Positions 1 to 7,977 of a stretch of DNA of 22,117 bases are shown here, in pieces. Each line of letters begins with the position of its first letter. Position 1 is the stretch's first letter. Source of the DNA: Bacteroidota bacterium (lineage in GTDB: Bacteria > Bacteroidota > Bacteroidia > Flavobacteriales > Flavobacteriaceae); the NCBI GenBank assembly GCA_022560715.1, contig JADFSQ010000001.1, positions 1-22,117 of the forward strand. The letters are read 5' to 3'. Under the pieces are notes generated by a model. That model did not search any database and had not been told where the DNA came from. It saw nothing but the letters and a program-made list of their open reading frames with translations. Made by a program: the position numbers and the translations under genes.

Positions 1-2
1 CA

Positions 3-848
3 CCAAGTTAGTTCGAATGGTTTCCCAACGTTAGTTTACAATATAATATTTAGGATGGGTACAATATTTATATTAATTATAAGCGAAGCATAACTCCACC
101 AAATTACACCTATTTAAATCCATTTAAGTATTTCTTAAACGAAAGTGCAATTGCTGTTGGCAATCCAAATCTAACACCAGTTTTTTTAGATCATTATGTT
201 ATAGGATCGACATTGTTTGATATTTTTACAGTTGAGGCTTATTATGTAAACTATGATGGTAAAATTTCCGAGTTTCCCATTCAGGATAATTCTACTAACA
301 TTATTTCCTATATACCTGTTAATTTAGATAAAACAGTTGAGTTTGGATTTGATTTTTCAACATATTTTAATGTTACCGACGATTGGTCTATATATTTTTT
401 GACATCGTTTTACAACATTAAAGAAGAAACTAATTTTGGAAACGCTTTTGTAAAACAAGATCAATGGTCTAATTATAGCGTGCTACAAAATGATATTGCA
501 TTTTTAAAAGATAAAAGTTTATCGGTAAACTTGGCCTTAACCTGGGTGGGAAAAAATTTGCAAGGATTATCTATTTCTGAAGATAGATTGGTATCTTATT
601 TATCGGTTTCAAAAACGATTTTAAAGAAAAAAGGAACCATATCGCTTTTGGTAAGCGATTTATTTAATATGCACGACTTCGATGTTACAAACCGCTATTT
701 AAATCAATTTAATACCAGAAAAATCAATATAGATGATCGTTATATAAAACTCGGCTTCCGTTATAAGTTTGGCAATACAAAGTTAAAAACCAACGAGCTT
801 AAAAAAGAATCGGAGGAATTTAAAAGGTTAAAAGAAAAAGACAATTAA
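3..848 (+). pseudogene. 3' part of a TonB-dependent receptor / outer-membrane beta-barrel, with in-frame stops
   Basis: The reading frame ending at 848 gives the C-terminal barrel of an outer-membrane receptor of the TonB-dependent/OMP_b-brl type. It has alternating aromatic and polar beta strands, an R-S-I-T-P-P-N-Y-x-x-L-N-P stretch resembling the 'R..RP.y..LNPf' strand of this family, a G-N-P-N-L-T-P loop, and a last strand ending Y-I-K-L-G-F-R-Y-K-F. A charged tail follows. The similarity extends upstream of 54 in the same frame (FEWFPNVSLQYNI), but two TAG codons interrupt it at 9-11 and 51-53. TAG serves as a normal stop elsewhere in this window (7967-7969, and the pdxA and riboflavin synthase stops), so recoding is unlikely. 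No good start codon lies downstream of the second stop; TTG at 213 falls inside a strand. The 5' end is outside the window. Decay is the simplest reading; sequence error at the contig edge is possible. Its stop abuts the convergent neighbour with no gap. Confidence 0.6.
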
Positions 849-1952
849 TTAATCCTGCCATTCCGCAATAAACAAGTTGGTGTCACGACCACCACCATTA
901 TTTCTGTTTGAAGAAAAAATGAGTTTTTTACCATCATTTGAAAACACAGGAAAAGCATCAAATGTTTCACTATGCGTAACACGTTCCAGGTTTCCCCCAT
1001 CGATGTCTATTAAATATAAATTAAAAGGAAAACCACGTTTGGCTTCAAAGTTTGAAGAAAACAAAATTTTCTCTCCTGAAGGATGAAAAAACGGACTCCA
1101 ATTAGCATTTCCTAAAAAGGTAAGTTGCCTTAAATCGCTGCCATTGGCATTACAAATAAAAAGCTCCATTTTAGTTGGTTGCACTAAACCATTAGCTAAC
1201 AAATCCTTGTATTCTTTAACCTCGTCTTCGGTTTTGGGTCTGGAGGAACGAAAGATAATTTTTGTTCCGTCAGGCGAAAAGAAAGCGCCACCATCATAAC
1301 CCAACTCAAAAGTAATTTGCTTTACATTGCTTCCGTCAAGATTCATGGTATATAGATCCAAATCGCCATTGCGAGTCGAAGTAAATACAATTTTATCGCC
1401 TTTAGGAGATACCGTTGGCTCGGCATCGTATCCGTTTTCAAAAGTTAGCTGGTTTACAATATTACCTTCTAAATCGGCAACAAAAATATCGTAAGCATCA
1501 TAAATTGGCCACACATACTTCCCTTCTTTACGTATAGGAATTTCTGGACATTCATCATTGCCTAAATGTGTTGAAGCGTAAATAATATGCTTATTGTCTG
1601 GTAAAAAATACGCACAAGTGGTTCTCCCTTTTCCAGTACTGATCATTGGCGGAGGAATACTGTCAAAAGTATCTTCAGCATTCATTAAAAACATTTGGTC
1701 GCATGACACATTCCATTTTTTATTGTTTGACTGAAAAACAATTTGTGTATCATCAAAACTCCAATACGCTTCAGCATTATCGCCACCAAAAGTTATTTGA
1801 CGTAAAGATTTAAAATGAATTTCTTCAGGAAAAATTAAAGAGCTTACTTTTTCGGTTTTATCAGTAACGATATCGACATTTTCTTTCTCACCCGATTTAC
1901 AAGACAAACTTATTGTGGCTATTAACAAAAGAACATAAAGACTTGTTTTCAT
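849..1952 (-). CDS. TolB-like PD40 beta-propeller lipoprotein
   Basis: This 367-residue protein starts with a lipoprotein signal peptide (hydrophobic residues 5-17, lipobox S-L-S-C with Cys18), so it should be exported and lipid-anchored. The rest consists of repeated blades of the PD40/WD40-like type known from the TolB C-terminal domain: motifs such as D-G-S-N-V-K-Q-I-T-F, S-P-D-G-T-K-I-I-F-R-S and S-N-D-G-K-K-L-I-F-S-S recur about every 45-50 residues from roughly residue 45 to 360. No TolB N-terminal domain or catalytic domain is visible, so it is a bare propeller, probably a binding or scaffold protein; no substrate can be named. It is divergent from the M28 peptidase gene, with a 50-bp intergenic region carrying two opposed -7 boxes, so the two may be co-controlled. 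It is convergent with the receptor remnant. Confidence 0.85.
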   Translation of the reverse strand: MKTSLYVLLLIATISLSCKSGEKENVDIVTDKTEKVSSLIFPEEIHFKSLRQITFGGDNAEAYWSFDDTQIVFQSNNKKWNVSCDQMFLMNAEDTFDSIPPPMISTGKGRTTCAYFLPDNKHIIYASTHLGNDECPEIPIRKEGKYVWPIYDAYDIFVADLEGNIVNQLTFENGYDAEPTVSPKGDKIVFTSTRNGDLDLYTMNLDGSNVKQITFELGYDGGAFFSPDGTKIIFRSSRPKTEDEVKEYKDLLANGLVQPTKMELFICNANGSDLRQLTFLGNANWSPFFHPSGEKILFSSNFEAKRGFPFNLYLIDIDGGNLERVTHSETFDAFPVFSNDGKKLIFSSNRNNGGGRDTNLFIAEWQD

Positions 1953-1973
1953 TTGTATTGGAGATATATTACT

Positions 1974-1981
1974 TAATTTTG
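1974..1981 (+). promoter_or_regulatory. -7 promoter box of the M28 peptidase gene
   Basis: TAATTTTG matches the Bacteroidota -7 consensus TAnnTTTG exactly and ends 21 bases before the ATG at 2003. It lies next to the opposed box of the divergent gene. No clear -33 box is visible. Confidence 0.6.
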
Positions 1982-1983
1982 TG

Positions 1984-1991
1984 CAAACATA
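1984..1991 (-). promoter_or_regulatory. -7 promoter box of the PD40 lipoprotein gene
   Basis: On the minus strand the sequence reads TATGTTTG, an exact match to TAnnTTTG, about 31 bases upstream of the start at 1952. It is two bases from the opposed box of the peptidase gene, so polymerases at the two promoters should compete. Confidence 0.6.
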
Positions 1992-2002
1992 ATACTTATA
2001 AA

Positions 2003-3229
2003 ATGAAGAAAATATCGCTATTGGTTTTTTTTATATCGCTATTGGGATGTGAAAAAATCCATCAACCAGAAAACAAAATAAAGGAAGACGTAAGTTTTCT
2101 TGCAGACGATAAATTAGAAGGGCGTGAAACAGGAACTATAGGCGAACAGGAAGCAGCGACTTATATTGCTAAACGATTTAAAGAAATAGGCGTAGAACCT
2201 AAAGGCACCAAAGGGTTTCTTCAAGTGTTTACTTTTAAACCAAAAACAGACCCTCACCAAGAAGTTAAATATAGCACTACAAGTACAGATAGCACGATTA
2301 CAGGAACAAATGTGTTAGGGTATATAGATAATAAAGCAAATAAAACGATTGTAATTGGAGCGCATTACGACCATTTAGGGTTTGGCGCTGAAGGCTCTTT
2401 ATATAGAGGAGAAGAAAAAGCCATACACAATGGTGCTGATGACAATGCGAGTGGTGTTTCCGTAATGCTGAATTTAGCAGGTAAATTGAAGCAAACAAAT
2501 ACAGCAAATAACTATTTGTTTATAGCATTTTCCGGAGAAGAAATGGGATTGTTAGGCTCTAATTATTTCGTGAAGAACTCAACAATACCTTTAGATTCTA
2601 TAAACTATATGTTAAATATGGATATGGTAGGTCGCTTGAAAGCAGATAGCACTTTAGCGGTTTATGGTGTTGGAACGTCACCTGTTTTTAAGCAAGTTAT
2701 TAGCGACAATAATGATAAATTTAAAATTATTGAAAAGGAATCTGGTGTTGGACCTTCCGACCATACTTCTTTTTATTTAAACGATATTCCTGTATTGCAT
2801 TTTTTTACCGGTCAACACGAAGACTATCATAGACCAAGCGACGATTCAGAGTTATTGAATTACGAAGGGATGGAAGCTATCTCCACTTATATTTTTGAGA
2901 TTATTACCGATCTTGATGATAATGGAACATTAACTTTCCAAAAAACGAAGAGTGAAAGTGAGGATGCGCCACGTTTTAAAGTAACACTTGGTGTTATGCC
3001 AGACTATATGTTCGACGGAAAAGGAATGCGATTAGATGGTGTTACCGAAGATAAACCAGCACATAAAGCAGGTCTTCAAAAAGGAGATATTGTTATTAAA
3101 ATAGGTGAAATTGAGATTTCTGACATGATGAGCTATATGAAAGCTTTATCTAGTTTTGAAAAAGGCAATACAGCTATTGTTAAATTTAAAAGAGAAGGAA
3201 CTGTTATTGAAGCCGAAGTTACATTTTAA
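2003..3229 (+). CDS. M28 family metallopeptidase lipoprotein with C-terminal PDZ domain
   Basis: The 408-residue product has a lipoprotein signal (Cys16 in L-L-G-C), a PA-like region, an M28 zinc aminopeptidase domain (about 100-310) and a PDZ domain (about 330-405). The usual M28 ligands can be placed: His121 in GAHYDH, Asp147 in GADDNASG, Glu179-Glu180 in SGEE (general base plus ligand), Asp207 in NMDM and His276 in DYH. It should act as a cell-envelope di-zinc aminopeptidase. I chose ATG 2003 over an upstream in-frame start because it gives a clean signal peptide and lies downstream of the promoter at 1974-1981; an earlier start would overlap the divergent gene. The PDZ domain (DKPAHKAGLQKGDIVIKIGE) suggests regulated or protein-directed cleavage. 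The tRNA-dihydrouridine synthase gene follows after 9 bp, so the two may be co-transcribed. Confidence 0.9.
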   Translation: MKKISLLVFFISLLGCEKIHQPENKIKEDVSFLADDKLEGRETGTIGEQEAATYIAKRFKEIGVEPKGTKGFLQVFTFKPKTDPHQEVKYSTTSTDSTITGTNVLGYIDNKANKTIVIGAHYDHLGFGAEGSLYRGEEKAIHNGADDNASGVSVMLNLAGKLKQTNTANNYLFIAFSGEEMGLLGSNYFVKNSTIPLDSINYMLNMDMVGRLKADSTLAVYGVGTSPVFKQVISDNNDKFKIIEKESGVGPSDHTSFYLNDIPVLHFFTGQHEDYHRPSDDSELLNYEGMEAISTYIFEIITDLDDNGTLTFQKTKSESEDAPRFKVTLGVMPDYMFDGKGMRLDGVTEDKPAHKAGLQKGDIVIKIGEIEISDMMSYMKALSSFEKGNTAIVKFKREGTVIEAEVTF

Positions 3230-3238
3230 ATAAGAAAT

Positions 3239-4231
3239 CTGATTAAAATTGCCAACATAGAACTACCTGATTTTTCCTTGCTTCTTGCGCCTATGGAAGA
3301 TGTGAGCGACCCTCCTTTTCGAGCGTTGTGTAAAGAACAAGGAGCAGATGTTGTTTACACCGAATTTATTTCCAGCGAAGGTTTAATTCGAGATGCCGCA
3401 AAAAGCACCATGAAGTTAGATATTTACGAAAAAGAGCGACCAGTTGGCATTCAAATATTTGGTGCTAATTTAGACAGTATGCTTAAATCGGTTGAGATTG
3501 TTGAAAAATCCAATCCAGACATTATTGACATTAATTTTGGTTGCCCAGTAAAAAAAGTAGTGTCTAAAGGTGCTGGAGCAGGCATTTTAAAAGATATCGA
3601 TTTAATGGTATCTCTTACCGCAGCAATGGTAAAACGCACACATTTGCCAATAACCGTAAAAACACGTTTAGGTTGGGATCACGATTCTATAAAAATTGTT
3701 GAGGTTGCCGAGAGGCTTCAGGATGTTGGCTGTAAAGCAATTTCTATTCATGGTCGAACAAGAGCTCAAATGTATAAAGGCGAAGCAGATTGGGCTCCAA
3801 TTGCAGAAGTTAAAAACAATCCTCGTATGCACATTCCGGTATTTGGAAATGGTGATGTAGATTCGCCAGAAAAGGCAATGGAAATGAGAGACAAATACGG
3901 TTTAGATGGCGCTATGATTGGTCGTGCAAGTATCGGCAACCCTTGGTTTTTTAAACAGGTGAAACATTTTTTTAAAACAAAGAAACATTTGTCCCCAATT
4001 ACACTTGCCGAACGTGTAGATGCTGCAAAGAGACATTTACAAATGGCAATAGCATGGAAAGGAGAACGGCTTGGCGTTTTTGAAACCAGAAGGCATTATA
4101 CAAATTATTTTAGAGGCATTCCGCATTTTAAAGACTATAGAATGAAAATGGTTACTAGCGACGATGCCGACGATGTATTTGCTGTTTTTGATGAAGTTTT
4201 AGAAATTTTTTCAGATTATCAGTTCGTTTAA
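3239..4231 (+). CDS. dusB: tRNA-dihydrouridine synthase (DusB-like)
   Basis: This FMN-dependent enzyme reduces uridine to dihydrouridine in tRNA D-loops. Family marks are the LLAPMEDVSDPPFR N-terminus, the catalytic cysteine in INFGCPVKK (Cys102 with the start used here), HGRTRAQMYKGEADW, GNGDV, and the phosphate-binding GAMIGRASIGNPW. The conserved N-terminal strand (K-I-A-N-I-E-L-P-D-F-S preceding LLLAPMEDV) is encoded upstream of the first ATG/TTG candidates, and the frame is open back to the stop of the peptidase gene. The best start is therefore CTG at 3239 (ATT at 3242 also possible). TTG at 3278 would cut off the first strand, and ATG 3293 would remove the FMN-binding Pro. The gene overlaps the convergent permease gene by 4 bp at the stop codons. 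Length, about 330 residues, is normal. Confidence 0.9.
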   Translation: MIKIANIELPDFSLLLAPMEDVSDPPFRALCKEQGADVVYTEFISSEGLIRDAAKSTMKLDIYEKERPVGIQIFGANLDSMLKSVEIVEKSNPDIIDINFGCPVKKVVSKGAGAGILKDIDLMVSLTAAMVKRTHLPITVKTRLGWDHDSIKIVEVAERLQDVGCKAISIHGRTRAQMYKGEADWAPIAEVKNNPRMHIPVFGNGDVDSPEKAMEMRDKYGLDGAMIGRASIGNPWFFKQVKHFFKTKKHLSPITLAERVDAAKRHLQMAIAWKGERLGVFETRRHYTNYFRGIPHFKDYRMKMVTSDDADDVFAVFDEVLEIFSDYQFV

Positions 4232-5430
4232 AACGTCGTAATTAATTTTTTAGATATTCTTGCAGAAGCAATTTTTGATGCTATTATTCCTAACACAGAA
4301 ATTGTAACAAATACAATCACAAAATTTATTGGCTTAATTAAAACAGGATACGGTAACGATGGCGTTATCATAAACAAGGAGAATATTTTTTGAATCCATA
4401 CAATAATAAAACCTAGAAGCAAACCCAAGGCGCCACCTAAAATCGTCATTAAGCTTCCTTGTAAAAAGAATACACGCTGAATTTCTTTTACAGTTACACC
4501 GAGATTAAATAACGTATTCAGGTTTTTCTTTTTATCGAGTATCATCATTATTATGGAGCCGATAACATTAAAAAGCGCTATAATTAACACCAAGGTAAAT
4601 ATTAAGTAAACAGCAAGGTTTTCGGTATTTAGCATTTTATACAAGGCATCATTAAGTTGCGCTCTATTTTTGATAATAACTGTATTGCCAAAAATATCGA
4701 ATAGTTGTTGTTTAACGGTTTCAGTATCTTCAGGGTTTTTTAGCTGAAATTCAATCGCAGTTATTTGGTGTTCTTTATAGCCTAATAAATATTGAGCGGT
4801 TTCAAAATTCGCATACACATATCTATTATCTAAATCTTCATTTATTTGAAAAACACCAGCATTAGTCGCATTTAAAGAATTAAAAGCTCCTTTAAGGGAA
4901 GATATTTGTCCTTTTCCAGGTTTAGGTACAGAAATCCTTATAGTTTTAGCATAATCAAAAACACCGAACGATAAATTATTCGAAACTCCCCAACCAGCGA
5001 CAATCTGGTCAGTATTTGGCTCAAGCCAACGTCCTTGTACAAGAATGTTTTCAATGGTAGATTTCGGATAATTTTCATCAACACCTTTTAACGAGGCGAT
5101 TATATTTTTGTTTTCAAAAGTTAAAACAACACGCTCTTCTATAATTTTAGAATAAGAAGCAACATCGTTTAAAGCACTTATTTGCGTTACTTCATCTTGT
5201 GTTAATTCAAAAGATTTACCTTTTGCAGAAAAAACTTTTAAATCCGGATCAACTATTGTTGAGAATTGTAAACTAAAATCTTTCAATCCAGCAAAACCAG
5301 AAAGCACAATAAATAATGACGCCGAACCAATTATTACTCCAATAGCAGCAATTATGGTAATAAAATTTATGGTGTTATTACTGCTTTTAGAAAACAAATA
5401 ACGTTTAGCGATATATAGTGAAACATTCAT
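4228..5430 (-). CDS. LolC/LolE-type ABC transporter permease (FtsX/MacB-like)
   Basis: A 400-residue inner-membrane permease with the LolC/E layout: one N-terminal membrane segment (about 20-45), a large periplasmic MacB-PCD-like domain (about 46-265), then three membrane segments (about 270-300, 318-345, 370-393) forming the FtsX domain. The N-terminus (YIAKRYLFSKSSNNTINFITIIAAIGVIIG) is typical of the lipoprotein-releasing permeases that, with the ATPase LolD, extract outer-membrane lipoproteins from the inner membrane. No ATPase gene is beside it, so the partner must be encoded elsewhere. rbfA lies 89 bp upstream in the same direction. The 3' end overlaps the convergent dus gene by 4 bp. 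Exact substrate is inferred from family only. Confidence 0.85.
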   Translation of the reverse strand: MNVSLYIAKRYLFSKSSNNTINFITIIAAIGVIIGSASLFIVLSGFAGLKDFSLQFSTIVDPDLKVFSAKGKSFELTQDEVTQISALNDVASYSKIIEERVVLTFENKNIIASLKGVDENYPKSTIENILVQGRWLEPNTDQIVAGWGVSNNLSFGVFDYAKTIRISVPKPGKGQISSLKGAFNSLNATNAGVFQINEDLDNRYVYANFETAQYLLGYKEHQITAIEFQLKNPEDTETVKQQLFDIFGNTVIIKNRAQLNDALYKMLNTENLAVYLIFTLVLIIALFNVIGSIIMMILDKKKNLNTLFNLGVTVKEIQRVFFLQGSLMTILGGALGLLLGFIIVWIQKIFSLFMITPSLPYPVLIKPINFVIVFVTISVLGIIASKIASARISKKLITTF

Positions 5431-5519
5431 AATCTATAATATTATGAAAAAATAATGATTAAATGAATGTTCAAGCTGACCATTAAAAAACAATAAAAGC
5501 TAACAGGTTAAACATTCAA

Positions 5520-5912
5520 TTATAACTTTTTTCTTCTATCAAGTAAATCCGGATCATTAATAGGATTATCGAGACCTTTTAAGGAACGATTAATCTGGTC
5601 GATATATTCTAAAGAATCATCAAGAAAAAAAGACAAATGAGGCATACGCCTTAGTTGATGCCTTGTTCTTTGCGCTATTTCGTGCTTAATTAAAGGCGAA
5701 TTAGACATAATACCTTCTATTAACTCTTTGCTTTTGCTTACAGGAAAAATACTTAAATACACTTTAGCAATAGACAAATCTACAGTAACATTTACTTTAG
5801 TTACCGAAATAATAACACCTCGCAATCCGCCTTGAGTAGCAGCTTTTTGAAGCACATCTACCAAATCAAGTTGTAAAACGGATGCGATTTTTTTCTGTCT
5901 GTGACTTTCCAT
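5520..5912 (-). CDS. rbfA: 30S ribosome-binding factor A
   Basis: The 130-residue protein is RbfA, a KH-fold factor that binds the 30S subunit late in 16S rRNA maturation and is needed for cold growth in E. coli. The sequence starts with ESHRQKKIASVLQLDL, matching the conserved N-terminal helix. It contains the central strand DLSIAKVYLSIFP and ends with the typical R-x-x-P-H-L-S-F-F-x-D-D-S-x-E-Y block near residues 90-108. Length is normal. It is divergent from mce and precedes the LolC/E-type permease in what looks like a two-gene operon. Its -7 box lies only about five bases from the ATG, so the transcript is probably almost leaderless. Confidence 0.93.
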   Translation of the reverse strand: MESHRQKKIASVLQLDLVDVLQKAATQGGLRGVIISVTKVNVTVDLSIAKVYLSIFPVSKSKELIEGIMSNSPLIKHEIAQRTRHQLRRMPHLSFFLDDSLEYIDQINRSLKGLDNPINDPDLLDRRKKL

Positions 5913-5916
5913 AAGG

Positions 5917-5924
5917 CAAAAATA
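5917..5924 (-). promoter_or_regulatory. -7 promoter box of rbfA
   Basis: Minus-strand TATTTTTG matches TAnnTTTG. It ends four bases from the rbfA ATG (5910-5912), implying a leader of only a few bases. Confidence 0.5.
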
Positions 5925-5966
5925 AGATAATTCGGGTTAATACTTTAAAACGTTAAGGTTTTAAGT

Positions 5967-5974
5967 TAAATTTG
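5967..5974 (+). promoter_or_regulatory. -7 promoter box of mce
   Basis: TAAATTTG matches TAnnTTTG and ends four bases before the ATG at 5979. If transcription starts four to five bases after the box, the mRNA starts at or beside the A of the start codon. Confidence 0.55.
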
Positions 5975-5978
5975 TAGT

Positions 5979-6392
5979 ATGATAAAAAAAGTAGAACATA
6001 TTGGTATTGCCGTAAAAGACATTAAAGAGTCTAATAAACTATTTGAAAAACTTTTAGGAAAGCCACACTACAAAACTGAAACCGTAAAAAGTGAAGGCGT
6101 GAAAACGTCATTTTTTAAAGTCGGCACTAATAAAATTGAACTTTTAGAAGCGACATGTGAGGATAGCCCAATAGCTAAATTTATTCTCAAAAAAGGAGAA
6201 GGCATGCATCATATTGCATTTGAAGTAGATGATATTGAATTGGAAATAAAACGTTTGCAAAAAGAAGGGTTTAAGGTGTTAAACGAAACACCAAAAAAAG
6301 GAGCTGATAATAAGTTGGTCGCTTTTTTACACCCAAAATCAACCAATGGAGTTCTAATAGAATTGTGTCAAGAACGCACTAATAAAGAATAA
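5979..6392 (+). CDS. mce: Methylmalonyl-CoA epimerase
   Basis: A 137-residue VOC-fold protein that interconverts (2R)- and (2S)-methylmalonyl-CoA, linking propionyl-CoA carboxylation to methylmalonyl-CoA mutase. Two beta-alpha-beta-beta-beta modules are visible: residues 4-60 starting V-E-H-I-G-I-A-V and 75-133 starting M-H-H-I-A-F-E-V-D-D. Probable metal ligands are His7, His78 and Glu128 (G-V-L-I-E-L-C-Q), as in known epimerases. The DNKLVAFLHPKSTNGVLIEL block is diagnostic. The gene is single, 48 bp upstream of the tRNA gene, and has its own near-leaderless promoter. No other propionate-pathway gene lies in the window. Confidence 0.93.
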   Translation: MIKKVEHIGIAVKDIKESNKLFEKLLGKPHYKTETVKSEGVKTSFFKVGTNKIELLEATCEDSPIAKFILKKGEGMHHIAFEVDDIELEIKRLQKEGFKVLNETPKKGADNKLVAFLHPKSTNGVLIELCQERTNKE

Positions 6393-6420
6393 TTTTCTTG
6401 TAGTTTTTTAAAATAAGTAT

Positions 6421-6428
6421 TAATATTG
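6421..6428 (+). promoter_or_regulatory. -7-like box of the tRNA gene
   Basis: TAATATTG matches TAnnTTTG at seven of eight positions and lies 11 bases upstream of the mature tRNA 5' end. Confidence 0.4.
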
Positions 6429-6439
6429 CACACTATTTC

Positions 6440-6513
6440 GGTCCCATAGCTCAGCTGGTTAGAGCACTTGACTCATAATCAAGGGGTCCATGGTTCGAGC
6501 CCATGTGGGACCA
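6440..6513 (+). tRNA. tRNA with CAU anticodon (tRNA-Ile2 favoured over elongator tRNA-Met)
   Basis: All arms fold: acceptor GGTCCCA/TGGGACC with discriminator A at 6513, D stem GCTC/GAGC, anticodon stem CTTGA/TCAAG with loop CTCATAA (anticodon CAU), T stem CATGG/CCATG with loop TTCGAGC. CCA is not encoded. The acceptor stem has C4-G69 and C5-G68, the pairs used by TilS to select tRNA-Ile2 for lysidine modification in E. coli. This favours Ile2 (reads AUA), but elongator Met cannot be excluded by eye. The last 12 bases form the left copy of the direct repeat bounding the downstream island. A -7-like box TAATATTG sits at 6421-6428. Confidence 0.95.
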
Positions 6514-6518
6514 CTTTT
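6502..6518. repeat. Left attachment-site copy (attL-like) in the tRNA 3' end
   Basis: The 17-mer CATGTGGGACCACTTTT covers the tRNA T-stem strand, acceptor strand, discriminator and the first downstream bases. It recurs exactly at 12716-12732. With two mismatches the match extends five bases further left (6497-6518 against 12711-12732). A repeated tRNA 3' end is the classic footprint of tyrosine-recombinase integration. Confidence 0.75.
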
Positions 6519-6528
6519 TTAGAAGATA

Positions 6529-6565
6529 AAGCCTTGAAAATCAATCGATTGTTCGAGGCTTTTTT
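6529..6565 (+). terminator. Rho-independent terminator after the tRNA (island-borne)
   Basis: AAGCCTTGAA (6529-6538) pairs with TTCGAGGCTT (6552-6561) through one G-U pair. Inner palindrome AATCGATT extends the hairpin, and a run of T follows. Confidence 0.8.
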
Positions 6566-6835
6566 AGTTCAGCTCAAACATATGCTCAAACTACATACAG
6601 TTGGGGTGTTTTTAAAAATCAAGGAATATCAGTATTGATATGGAATAAAAGGACATTATTGACGTATTTTTTTTAATCGGATGGCAGTAATTTAAAATTT
6701 GTCATTATTTAATCTATATAAATTGTTCAATATATTTGTTATTTTATCCTCCCATATTCATTAAAAATGACAGTAAAATGAATACACATTACTATAATGT
6801 GTATCTTGGTGTCCTCGATTTACAATGGCATAAAA
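6566..6835. other. Left island end, non-coding leader of the regulator gene
   Basis: This stretch has two GCTCAAAC direct repeats 12 bp apart (6572-6579 and 6584-6591). An exact -7 box TATATTTG lies at 6731-6738, the likely promoter of the regulator gene, leaving a leader of about 95 bases. No gene is credible here; a short ORF starting at 6736 overlaps the regulator in another frame and shows no coding character. Confidence 0.45.
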
Positions 6836-7969
6836 ATGAATTTATCTCTCACCAATATAATAGCTATTCTCTTTTTCTTTCAGGCCACACTTTTTTCAGT
6901 GTATTTGATAACCATGAAGAAGCATAGAAACTTGAGTAATAAGCTGCTAGCGCTGTTCTTGTTTGTTATAGGTGCTAATATTTTCGAAGGATTGTTATAC
7001 AAGTCCTTTTATATGAAACATCCGGAGTTTGCATTCTACATTAATAATACCGCAAGTTTAATTGCTCCAGTGCTCTATCTCTATGTTAGAACATTGGCGT
7101 ATAAAATAACCAAACTAAAATGGTCTGATTTGATCCATTTATTGATGTACACTGTGTTGGTGGTTTGGAGCTTTTTTGATTATCACTTACTGCCTAGCAA
7201 CGAGCAACTTACTATCCTTACTACCGGAGTAGGCTTGAATGAATTACTCATGAAGATAATCGTTGCAATGATGTTCTCGCAGTTCTTGATATACCTCATT
7301 TTAACCATCAGACTAATCATAAGATATAGGAAACTTGTTAGGGAGAACTATTCAGAGGATTCTAAAGTGAATTCGAGCTGGCTAAGTCAAATTGTGGTCG
7401 TTTTTCTAATAATTGCACTTCTTGCTGTAATTGAAAACGTGATTGAATCTAATTTTTCAAGTGAAACTTATGAAAATACTTTACTGATCATATTCTTTGG
7501 TTATTTGGTATTCATTAATTGGATCATATTCAAAGCCTTGAAAGTTCCTCAACTATTTCAAGGAATTGATAAGGATGTTGAATTAGCGAAGGAAATGGAC
7601 CAGGGAACATTAACAGAAGCTGATAAGCGGATATTGAATAAGTTGAATGAATATATGTTAAATGAAAAACCCTACCTGAATTCAACATTAACGTTACGAC
7701 AACTCGCGAAAAATATTGAATTATCCAGCAGGGAACTTTCAATACTTATTAATAATCACCTTAATCAAAATTTCTTCGATTATGTGAATACTTTCCGAAT
7801 TGAGAATACTAAGCAAAAGCTTATAGATTTTGCTTATAAAGATCATACAGTATTGGAGCTCATGTACGATTCGGGGTTCAATTCAAAATCTTCTTTCAAT
7901 ACAGCTTTCCGAAAAGTAACAGGACTAGTGCCAACCGCTTACAGACATAAATATCTTATTACCAAATAG
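6836..7969 (+). CDS. Membrane-anchored AraC-family transcriptional regulator (7 TM + HTH)
   Basis: A 377-residue protein from the ATG at 6836, which begins directly with the first membrane segment; an in-frame ATG at 6797 would add 13 residues without membrane character. Seven hydrophobic segments are visible (about 5-25, 35-55, 65-87, 95-115, 145-170, 190-210, 222-240), then a linker and a C-terminal AraC HTH_18 domain (about 275-377). The second helix-turn-helix reads V-L-E-L-M-Y-D-S-G-F-N-S-K-S-S-F-N-T-A-F-R-K-V-T. This layout is common in Flavobacteriia and suggests a sensor whose ligand is read at the membrane. It lies 134 bp upstream of the ABC ATPase gene in the same direction, with repeated AAGTCGAAC elements between, so it probably controls the transporter. 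It ends with TAG. The signal sensed cannot be deduced. Confidence 0.88.
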   Translation: MNLSLTNIIAILFFFQATLFSVYLITMKKHRNLSNKLLALFLFVIGANIFEGLLYKSFYMKHPEFAFYINNTASLIAPVLYLYVRTLAYKITKLKWSDLIHLLMYTVLVVWSFFDYHLLPSNEQLTILTTGVGLNELLMKIIVAMMFSQFLIYLILTIRLIIRYRKLVRENYSEDSKVNSSWLSQIVVVFLIIALLAVIENVIESNFSSETYENTLLIIFFGYLVFINWIIFKALKVPQLFQGIDKDVELAKEMDQGTLTEADKRILNKLNEYMLNEKPYLNSTLTLRQLAKNIELSSRELSILINNHLNQNFFDYVNTFRIENTKQKLIDFAYKDHTVLELMYDSGFNSKSSFNTAFRKVTGLVPTAYRHKYLITK

Positions 7970-7977
7970 TTATACTA

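Noticed and set aside
213..848. Complete small gene starting at TTG 213
   Set aside because: Barrel similarity continues upstream in frame, so 213 is inside a strand and not a start.
6440..6513. Confident naming of the tRNA as elongator Met
   Set aside because: The CAU anticodon fits both Met and Ile2, and acceptor pairs C4-G69 and C5-G68 favour Ile2; it is left as a preference.
6590..6690. Possible remnant of an integrase gene beside the left border
   Set aside because: Fragments such as I-S-V-L-I-W-N-K-R look vaguely like an integrase N-terminus, but frames are broken and nothing further supports it.
6736..6927. 63-codon plus-strand ORF at the start of the island regulator
   Set aside because: It overlaps the regulator gene in another frame, and the membrane segments of the regulator explain the sequence better.
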